This document shows, one piece after another, positions 55,440 to 64,000 of a stretch of DNA of 64,000 nt (positions within the stretch are counted from its first letter, which is position 1; the number at the start of each line of letters is the position of its first letter). The DNA comes from Lunularia cruciata (lineage: Eukaryota; Streptophyta; Marchantiopsida; Lunulariales; Lunulariaceae). The position numbers were made by a program, and so were the translations under genes. Under the pieces are notes generated by a model. That model searched no databases. It was not told the origin of the DNA and saw only the letters and a list, made by a program, of their open reading frames with translations. The DNA lies in assembly GCA_948567375.1 (NCBI GenBank), contig OX419758.1:52405473-52469472 (forward strand). Reading direction: 5' to 3'.

Positions 55440-58420
55440 CCTCAAAGTGAAGATCTCTCTACCTTCTATGATACATCTTCAACTTATCATGGTTAATCCT
55501 ATCAAAGTTTCTTCCTCCCAACTCCTTGAGATCATAGGTGTTATTGGCCCATAGCTTATCCACTCTGAAAGGTCCAAAGTACTTAGGTAAAAACTTCTTT
55601 TGCACTCTCTTGAATCAAATGGAATCAAACAACATTACCCTATCACCTTCTTTGAAAGGCTCCACCTTCTTCTTGACTTGCCTCTTGTCATAGCTCTTCT
55701 TTTTTTACCTTTGGGCTTACTCCACTCAAACAACTGCTCTTACCTCTTCCAATTCCATGAGTAGATCCTTCCTTGACTTCTATGCATCACTTCCTTGTGT
55801 TTTCTTCAATCTCTTATGAATGCTTTGGAAGGTAGGAAGGTCAAAATGAATGGGTAAGGTAGACTCAACACCATCTACCAATTGAAAAAGAGAATATCTG
55901 GTGGAAGTCTTCATGATTGTACTACACTCCCACAAAATTGCATGAATCCTCTTGTCCAAATGATGTTTAGCCCCCTCCATTTTTACATCTTTGGCCAACA
56001 TCATGCACAAGGTCTGATTGGTTCTCTCGCCAAACCATTGGACTTTGGCTTATGTGTGGATGTAGGATGTAGTTACTCTATGTGTGATAGAGAAATGTTG
56101 TAGCATGGCTATAGTGATGCTTTTTGTAAATTCTCTTCCTCCTATCAGAAACCAACTCCAAAAGGCATCCAAACCTAATAATGCATTCATAAAGAAATCT
56201 ACAAACTTCATCTTCATTCTTGTCCCTCAATAGTCTAGCCTCAACCCACTTGGTAAGGTAATAAGTAACTACCACAATGTACCAATTGCTCCTTGGGGTT
56301 CTATTGAGAGGACCTACAAAATCAATTCTCTACTTCTCAAAAGATCCTAGCAATGGAATTGATCTAAGTAGTGAAGTGGATGTAGATTTTCTAGCAAAAG
56401 CTTGACAAACATGACAAGTTTTGCAATAATCAAGACAATCCTTGAAAATTCCTCTCCAATGGTAACTTGCATCTAGAATCTTGAAAGCAATCACCTTTCC
56501 TACAAAGTGTCCTCCACACACTAAACCTTCATGAAACTCCTTTATGAGTAGGATAGACTCTTCCTTACCCACTGCTCTTTGAAGTAGACCATCTGCTCCT
56601 TGGTGAAAAAGAATATCCACCACCATTGTGTAAGGTCTAGATCTTGCTACAAGGGCATTCCTCTCCCTAGCATACATCCCTTCTGGATAGTTACCTCTTG
56701 TCATAAAATCCAATCTCCTTGTACTCCATTGGAACCTCTTGAGTGATTGAGATTGCCTTGAGCTCCTCATCTTGGAAGGAATCATCCACTAGCTCATCTT
56801 GATCATGATCATAGGCTCTAGATAACAAATCAACATTTGCATGTTTCTTTCTTGGCCTATCCTGAATGGTGTAGTCATACTCAGACAAGAGTATCATCCA
56901 CCTTGCTAGTCTCTCTTCAACATTAAGCTTGTTGAAGATGTACTTCAAAGCCTTGTGATCCGCAACAATGGTGGCTTTCCCTATAATCAAGGAGTGTCTA
57001 AACTTCTTGAGACCAAAGATCACTACCAACCCTTCTCTCTCCATGACAGAGTAGTTCTTTTCTGCTAAAACCATTTTCCTACTAGCAAAGCTATTGGATG
57101 ATCATGCCTATCTTGGCCTAATTGACTAAGAGTGCATCATATAGCTACATTGAAAGCATTAGTGTAGAGGATGAAAGGTTTACTCCAATTAGGTTTAGCT
57201 AGAATTGGAGCTACAACAAGTGATTGCTTGAGCTCCTCAAAAGCTTTGAGAGCCTCCTTGTCCTCCAAAATTGACATATAATCTACACCCTTCTTCATGT
57301 AGATGGTCAATGCATAAGCCTTGTTGAAAAATGAGAAGATGAAACTCCTATAGTACCCAACCATCCCCAAGAATTGGCGTAACTTTGTCAAGCTTGAAGG
57401 GAATGGAAGGTCAGAGATTTTCCTCACCTTCTCAAGATCAATTGCCATTCCATCCTTGGAGATGATGTGCCCAAAAGGTAGACCTTCTTCACATCCAAAA
57501 ATGCACTTCTTTGGGTTGAGTGTTGCATTTGCCTCATCCAAGCATTGCAAGACCTTGATAAGGTGCTCAAAGTGCTCCTCCATGCTCCTATAGACACAAA
57601 AGTCATCAATGAAATCTCTCACAAATTTCCCAATGAAAGGTTCTAATACCTTGTTCATGAACTATTGGAATGTGGCTAGAGCATTGCAAAGCCCAAAAGG
57701 TATGACCTTGAAAGCGTAAGTTCCCCAAAGCGTAAGTGTGGTGAATGTAGTGAGTTGTTGATGCTCTGGTGCAATCTTGATTTGGTTATATCCACTATAA
57801 CCATCTCTAAAACTATACCTCTCATGACTTGCAACCTCCTCCAAGATCTCATCAATGAATGGCAATGGGTAGTAGTCCTTATTGGTAATAGCGTTGAGCT
57901 TCTTGTAATCCACATATAACCAAAGCTTGCCATTCTTTTTCTTCACAATGACAATTAGAGACACCCATTTTGAATTCTCCACCTCAAAGATAAATCTAGC
58001 CTCCTTGAGCTTATCAATCTCCTCCTTCACAACCAAAGATATTGTTGGGCCAATGCAACGTTGCTTTTGGCGGATTGGTCTTGCATGTGACTCCACCTCT
58101 ATCTTGTGCTCCTCCAAGGTGACTTCCTTTAAATCCTTGTAACTAAAAGCAAACACATGGATGAACTTGCAGAAAATCTCCTTAAATCTCACCTTCTCCT
58201 CCTTGGTAACATTTAGGCCATACTTGAGGGTAGATAACCTCCTCTCTATCTCCTCAAGTGTCAATGGTGATTTATCTAGGTCCTTCAAAACCTCTAGCTT
58301 AGGTGCAAAATCCATAGCACACAAGGGATATACATCTGAATCAGATTCAGATTCATCTTCTTCCGTGGAAGTCTCCTCTTCCATGCTTGTGTCCACACCT
58401 GAAGCTCTTCTTTAAAATCT
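55440..58420 (-). CDS. A4 Pol region (RT, RNase H, integrase), fossil
   Basis: Minus-strand remnant closely similar to A5. RT lies at about 58200-57200 (YPLPFIDEILEEV, DFIDDFCVY), RNase H about 57190-56800 and integrase about 56790-55440 (CKTCHVCQAF, LVSDR). It carries several breaks, but long open stretches remain. Confidence 0.85.
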
Positions 58421-58599
58421 GATTCCCAATAATAAGAAGATGGTGTATCTGAATGTGAAGGGTTGGTGGTGTTAGTCACAAGAACTGTGACTAATTGGTT
58501 TGATGGCCCAATCCTCAAGTACCCTTTGTGCCATTGATCAGTTGTGCATGTTGCCCTCAACCATGGACTCCCAAGAAGTAAGTCATAGCTTGAATCCTT

Positions 58600-60295
58600 C
58601 AAGACTTGGAAAGTCATGAGATTTTGAACTCCCATAACTGAAACTACCATTTTATCCATCACCCTTATTGGTTGAACTTGTTGTTTGTTTTCCATGCTCA
58701 CCACAAATGTTGAAGGTCTTGAGGGTATCATACTCAACTTCTTCATCAACCTTTCTAACATGACATTCATTGCTAATCCTCCATCAACCAATGCATCCTT
58801 GATGTTGTGACCATTCACTCTCACATCAATCTTAGAGGCATATTCACAAGCCTTCCATGGTGTTGGCTTGGCATCCACCACCCCCATTGATATTGAAGCT
58901 TTTGCCTTCTTCTTCCTCTTGCTCCATGTAGAACTCAAACCACCTCAAAGTTCCTTTCTCAAAGTAGGATTCAAACCAATCAGTTGGCCCACTATGATGT
59001 TATCCTTGTGACTCACAACATCCTCCAAGACATTGTAGTTCCATTGTTTCTTTGATATCAAGAAGTCCTCCATCCCCAACTTCTTTCTTGGAGTCTTTTT
59101 TGTTGATGGTGTTGAGATGCGAGTGCTCCTAGTAGACATAGGAGTACCTTTCTAAGGAGTAAATCCTTGAGAAGAATGCACATCCTCTGCAAAATGAGCT
59201 CTCTTCTTCTCTTGTGCCAAAAGCTCCAAATTAAGACCCTTGGAGTTTGAGTACTCTCCCTTCTCATACTTGCTCTCAACCACATCTATAGATACTATCT
59301 CCTTACCTTTATTTGGATTAGGAGCCACTTGGGTTTCACTCCCTCCCTCTTTCTCTCAATTGGCTCTCTCATAACCCTTTCTTCCATGGTAAGTAGAATT
59401 TGGGCAATTCCTTTTGATATGGCCTCTTCCTCCACAACCAAAACAATTTCTATCATTGAAATTTTTGGCTGGCTGGCCTCCTCTATAAGGATAGTTTCCA
59501 TAACTCCTAGGCCCTCTCCCTATACTCTGATCCACCTCTCTCTTCTCCCATAGTTGCACCACATTGATCTTGAGATCTGCAAGTTGTTTGGTGATGGTTT
59601 GAAGTGGACCTTTTGGTAGAGGTGCAAGAACAAGAGCAACTACTACTTATGGTGCAACCCTTGGCACTAAATTATCAGAAGTTCCACCATACTTTTAGCC
59701 TTGAGGAGGATGCCCAACCTCCTTCACCATCAAATCACTCTCATCTCCTTCTAAACTCTCCTCCATACAAATTGTGATCTTGATAGCTTCAACCTTGGAA
59801 GAAGGTTTCTCATACCTCATCTTGCTTCTAATTTGTGGTCTCAATCCTCCCACAAAATTCTTGGTGAGCATAGCTCCTATGCCAATCATAGTAGTCTCCA
59901 CATCATCTCCACCCTTCCTCAACACTATGCAAAATCTGGACTCTAAATTTTCCACCCTTTCCACATAGACTCTCACTTTCTCTCCATCTCCTTGCTTGAG
60001 AAAGGTAACTTCACTCATCAATCTCTCATAACTCTCATCTGGAAGGAAGTTCTCAATGAGTGTTGAAGTCAAACTCTCCCAAGACTCTTCTTGCCCATCT
60101 CTCCTCTCTCTCTTTTGGTATTCTGACTCATACCATGTAAGTGCTGCATCCTCAAAGAAATTTAGTAATAATGAGGCTCACTCATTCTTCTTCCTCTCAT
60201 TGTTTCCTATGCAAGCTCTCTTGAAGTCTCTCACAAATGCCTCCACATCTTCTCCATCCTTGCCAAAGAAAACCGAAAGTTTTCCCATCTTAACC
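58600..60295 (-). CDS. A4 Gag and protease, fossil
   Basis: Gag at about 60290-59100 with a zinc knuckle near 59450-59410 (CFGCGGRGHIKRNC). The protease lies near 58840-58790 with VDGGLA in place of VDGGSA. Layout as in A5. Broken in several places. Confidence 0.82.
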
Positions 60296-60359
60296 TCTCG
60301 TTATCTTTCTTTTCTCTCAATTTTTCTTTTTCTCTTTTCTTTTCTCTCACTCTATTACT

Positions 60360-61848
60360 AATAGATTATGTACATGAATAACACCATTTGAGATTAATGC
60401 ACCCTAGGGAACACAAAAGTTTCAAGTTGCTACAAGATTTCTATAGCACATCAAATCCTAGAGTGCATATTAATTGAACTCTCATGGATAGTTGATCCAT
60501 AAGTTGAAAGATTATCTCCTTTGCTAATCTTGAGAACTAGCTGATGAAGGTGGAAGTATTTTTGTAGTTGTACTAAGACTCTCTCCAAGATCCTTCACCA
60601 AAGTCTCCAAAAGTGCTTTTACTCCATTACACTCATGTCTTTTTGGAAGGCCTTCCACTCCACAAACCTCACACAACTCCTTGGTCTTAGATCTTCTCCC
60701 TCCCAATCTTGGTGAAGAAGGTCTGACATGCAAACCCAAGTCAAGTAAACCTCTCCTTTCCCTAAATCTTTTGATCTCAAAAGTCAATGGACATGAAATT
60801 GCCTTATGTCCCTTCTCTCCACATAGAAAGCACTTAGACTCACCTTTTCCTCCAAGTGGTGTACGCTTTTGGATCCTCTCAATACTCTCTTCAAATTCTA
60901 TTCTAAACTCTCTTTTCCTCAAGTCCACCCCTACAATCACCTCAAACCCTTGGGGAACCTTTCAAAGTCTCAATTTTCACTCCGATGACCCTCCATTTTC
61001 CCAAGATGAATCTAAACACTCAAACATGCATTTTGTTGCTCTCAAACTCCTCATGCATGAGATCTCAACTCTGTAGAATTGACCCTTCCTCACAATGTCA
61101 CTCAAATCTCTCAATTGGTATGTCACAATCCTTTAAAAAATTTGACACTTGATCACAACTCTACGGCATCCCCTGCAAAATTTCAGATCTTTTCATCAAG
61201 CCATTTGGCCTAGACACCTTTCTATTTAGCACACATATTTCAGATTTGGTCTGAAAACCACACCCCTCACTTTAAGAACTTACAACTCATTGCATAAGAA
61301 TAATCTCTCTCTAATTTTTGTGTCAGAAGGTAGGATACAATGGAGTGAAATTTCTTGGAAATTTTCAAGACAATCCACTAAAAATTGAAGAAATGGAAGA
61401 CTCTGTACAATTTTCCATAGAGCATGTAGTTGCAAAAGCAGTTTTATCAAATTTCCAAAAATCTAGCTCAATGCGCATAGTTAGTCTCACAATAATTTCA
61501 AGTGTGCTAATTGAAAGATAACCCAAGCTTTCATGTGTAGAAATTTCAAGTCCAGATCTCAAACTTGAGATTTTGCCCAAAATCACCTTAATCCCCAAAA
61601 TCTGCAATCTACCTCACACAATCTCTCCAAATCCTCTCACGTGTACAAGATGTACAAAATCATCTCAAAGACATCATAATGAACTACAAGGTTTACAAAT
61701 GGGTCCAAGTTCTCTAATATAAGTTCAGCCCTCTCCTCCCCTAAAGTTCTCTCTAAGTGAGCTCTCATAGCCTCCTTCTGTCTAATATAGAATTGTATGC
61801 AAAACATTATCTTGCCTTCTCAAGAGGTCTTGGCAATAGAACCAAAAA
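60360..61848 (-). other. A4 leader with extra ORF remnants and primer site
   Basis: Minus-strand leader holding the zinc ORF (60940-60524, open here for 138 codons with CFLCGEKGHKAISC and CEVCGVEGLPKRHEC kept). It also holds traces of both small ORFs and the primer site complement at 61826-61844. Its similarity to the A5 and A3 leaders is strong over the zinc ORF. Confidence 0.7.
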
Positions 61849-62255
61849 TGTGAGCGGGTCTGTCTCTCAAGATAAACCTTTGTCAAGATGTCAAGATGAA
61901 CCTCTAATGGCTATTATGGTAGCGCACCATGGACTAAGAAGGCAAGGAACCCCAACTCGATCATACTCTTCTTTGGCTAACACTCCAAGACTCAAGACAT
62001 TGCTCACTAGAGAACTCAATGAGAGAGAGATAGTTGCAAATGAAAGGATGATGAGTACCTCCTCACCCCTAGTTTATATACTTTTGAAATAGTTACGCAA
62101 TTAAGTCTCTAATTATTAGAGTAACTCAAGTTATTACGCTAAAATTCAAGTAAAGTCAAAAAATATAAAGGAATATCCATCCTCATGGGCATATTCCACT
62201 AAGCATGTGATCTTTGACCCAACCACTAAGTCAAGGATTCCTTCACATGGGCTAT
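61849..62255 (-). repeat. A4 5' LTR, partial
   Basis: A family A LTR in reverse orientation, starting TGTGAGCGGG next to the primer site. It is cut at 62255, within the segment CACATGGGCTAT, by the start of C3. It contains a short internal duplication near 61880-61905. Confidence 0.88.
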
Positions 62256-64000
62256 TGTGGTGCCCACATTTTTTTGTTTTGTTCAAAATAGAGTAGAAGA
62301 GGTGTATAGAGAAGTCGGATTGTGCCTATATGGCCAAAGAAGGCGAAGAAAAGAGTCTTCGGGATGAAACCTGAAGTAAAGTGACTTTGGGTCATAAGGC
62401 AAAGTACTTGGAAATGCCTTGTCAGCATACAACCTGAAGTAAGGAGTCTTCGTATCAGGAGGAGCTCAACCCAAGGCAAAGTTTGTCTAACAACCTTTTG
62501 TCAGGGCAAGAAATTCAAGAAGGGACTATTTAAAACTGGCAGCCCATATGTGCAAAGTACGATTGACAGTGGCAGGTGCATGCAGGAGGTGTGATTTCTC
62601 GGTAGAAACTCAAATTGAAGAGAGACAAAGAAAGTGCAACTCTATAAAAAATCAAGCTTGTGACAAAGCAATGTCGAGCAATTTTCCTTTGCCATTGAGA
62701 AGTCATCTTGTAGGTGATCGTGGGAAGGGAAATAGAGTGGAAGACGCGCTAGTGTGTAAGGGAAACGTCGCAAGAGTGAAACCAAGAGACAGTGAGAAAG
62801 TAGGAGAGATAGGAGGAGGAAAGAAGAACTCTGAATTTTCCGTGAGGAATCATGTGATTCGGAGGTTGGATGTAATTGCAAGAATTGAAGTCTTGAGCCG
62901 ACTTTGGATTACATCCTTGGCATGGAACTGGAATGTTAGTTTTCCAGGTTTGATGACTGAGATCATCGAGAGCAAGTGCCTCGATGGACCCAAAGAAGAA
63001 GGGAAGAGGGGAAATCTGGCTCGCTGGACAGAGTCGGATTGGAAATTAGTAATGGGGAAGGAAGCAGGCACGGAGCAGGGTGCCACGTTCTTGGGGAAGG
63101 GAGAGATTTCCGAAGAAACCCAAGAAGTGAGAGATGCATTCTCATCAAAGCGAACGAAGAATGGGTACAAAGTCAAGAGCTATAAAGATCCTATCAAGAG
63201 GGGAATTGTGAGTGCTCTGATGGTGATCCTGAAGCCGGAGAGAACAACCTATGTGATGAAACACCAAGCGGTGTTCTTTCACAAATTGTTTGTAGGAGAA
63301 CCCATCAATTGGGCGAGGTGTTTCCATGGGAGAACGCAACAAATGGTGTGGAATCTGCAGGATAAATTGCCTCCACATTACATTGTGCCATTTGCAGCCC
63401 ATTTCTACTTTGGGTTGCATTTGCTGAACTTGGCGGAGCGAACTCGGATGGTGTTGCATTTCCATCCCAATTTAAGAAGGGAGGTCGATGTAGAGGAGCA
63501 GCAGTACATCTTACAAATCAAAAGCACCAACAAGTACTACAAGAAGACGGGGAAGAATGTGAAGATCAAAGTGAGTACTCCAAAATCAAAGAAGAGAAGT
63601 CGGCAGGGCAAAGCCGAAGACAAGACGAAACCTCAGAAGACAAGAAAAGGAAACTCGAGGTGAGGCATGGTGGTGATCGAGTCAGAAGATGAAGACTCTT
63701 AAGGTGAAGCCGAGTGCAAGTCCAAAGACTCAGAACACGAGGAGGAGCCCGAGCTAATGCTACAAAGTGGAGATACGAGTAGCAACAGCGATGAAGGAGG
63801 AGAAATGACGTTGGTGCCAGTTGCTGCCAAGGTGGAAGAAGAAGTGTAGGCGGAGATTGAGGCCGAGGACAACACAAAGTTGGAGGATGAGATACCCGAG
63901 GCCAAAGAGAAGAAGATCATAGTTCAGAGGGGAGTTTGCTTGAGACGCAAGGTGAAATGTGATGCAGGTCCAAGAAAAGTAACTGAAGAAATGAATGAAA
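62256..64000 (+). mobile_element. C3: start of a family C LTR (runs off the window)
   Basis: Begins TGTGGTGCCCACATTTTTT at 62256 inside the A4 LTR and matches the solo LTR from 7480 onward. A TATA motif (62643-62649) and the long LTR-borne frame follow. The window ends inside the acidic part of the second frame. Whether this is the 5' LTR of a full element or a solo LTR cannot be told. It is less decayed than the C1 and C2 copies. Confidence 0.88.
62548..63663 (+). CDS. LTR-borne protein of family C, longest open copy (371 aa)
   Basis: An open frame of 371 codons fully inside the C3 LTR, in sense orientation. It starts upstream of the likely transcript start, so a later ATG (62671 or beyond) is more likely used. 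It has a basic N-terminus, then a folded-looking helical region (residues about 110-340, with RRLDVIARIEVLSRL, LAWNWNVSFPG, TYVMKHQAVFFHKLF, LPPHYIVPFAAHFYFG). It ends in a Lys/Arg-rich tail. I recognise no catalytic motif and no named family. Homologous sequence in the solo LTR and in C2 shows it is a fixed part of this LTR. Confidence 0.55.
   Translation: MCKVRLTVAGACRRCDFSVETQIEERQRKCNSIKNQACDKAMSSNFPLPLRSHLVGDRGKGNRVEDALVCKGNVARVKPRDSEKVGEIGGGKKNSEFSVRNHVIRRLDVIARIEVLSRLWITSLAWNWNVSFPGLMTEIIESKCLDGPKEEGKRGNLARWTESDWKLVMGKEAGTEQGATFLGKGEISEETQEVRDAFSSKRTKNGYKVKSYKDPIKRGIVSALMVILKPERTTYVMKHQAVFFHKLFVGEPINWARCFHGRTQQMVWNLQDKLPPHYIVPFAAHFYFGLHLLNLAERTRMVLHFHPNLRREVDVEEQQYILQIKSTNKYYKKTGKNVKIKVSTPKSKKRSRQGKAEDKTKPQKTRKGNSR

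Larger units (their letters stand above)
36972..62255 (-). mobile_element. A4: family A element hosting B1; own 5' LTR cut by C3
   Basis: A minus-strand family A element. Its 3' LTR is 36984-37038 plus 54770-55410, separated by the whole of B1. Its internal region runs 55411-61848 and its 5' LTR is 61849-62255, where family C LTR C3 begins. Parts: integrase about 56790-55440, RNase H about 57190-56800, RT about 58200-57200, protease about 58850-58700, Gag about 60290-59100, leader ORFs about 61800-60400, primer site 61826-61844. Broken in roughly ten or more places apart from the insertions. A 12-bp copy of the LTR end lies just outside it (36972-36983). Confidence 0.88.

Overview
The window is a stack of nested Ty3/gypsy LTR retrotransposons from a repeat-rich plant (streptophyte) genome. 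I see no host gene, functional tRNA, rRNA, CRISPR or operon. Plant origin is inferred from Ty3/gypsy polymerases of Tat/Athila-like character, primer-binding sites resembling plant tRNA-Asp, solo LTRs and deep nesting. The species cannot be settled; a fern, gymnosperm, lycophyte or bryophyte would all fit.

Three families explain almost all bases. Family A has 692-bp LTRs (TGTAACACCC...GGCTCACA), 4-bp target duplications, a leader with extra small ORFs and a single gag-pol frame. Family C has very long LTRs (about 3.76 kb) that themselves carry open frames (a ~370-aa protein and a coiled-coil protein), 5-bp target duplications and a Gag with three zinc knuckles. Family B is the unusual one: its coding region holds a DNMT3-like cytosine-5 methyltransferase between protease and reverse transcriptase, and a PHD finger after the integrase.

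Layout. 1-438: partial family A LTR. 530-12332: C1 (+), with a solo family C LTR (7480-11239) in its integrase. 12333-24512: A2 (+), 5'-truncated, interrupted by A3 (14852-23325, minus), which carries a solo family A LTR (19454-20145). 24513-26575: B2, an old decayed 3' part of a family B element (+). 26576-28171: unassigned AT-rich DNA. 28172-36971: C2 (+), whose 3' LTR is cut by A4. 36972-62255: A4 (minus), whose 3' LTR was entered by B1 (37039-54765, minus), whose methyltransferase region was entered by A5 (41660-49487, +). 62256-64000: start of a family C LTR (C3), placed in the 5' LTR of A4.

Relative ages follow from the nesting: C2 is older than A4, A4 than B1, B1 than A5. A5 looks whole: both LTRs are 692 bp and looked identical by eye, and gag-pol is one open frame of 1608 codons. 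B1 terminal repeats differ by roughly 4% by eye. C1, C2, A2, A3, A4 and B2 are broken fossils. The main discovery candidate is family B, a retroelement carrying both a DNA methyltransferase and a histone-reader-type zinc finger.
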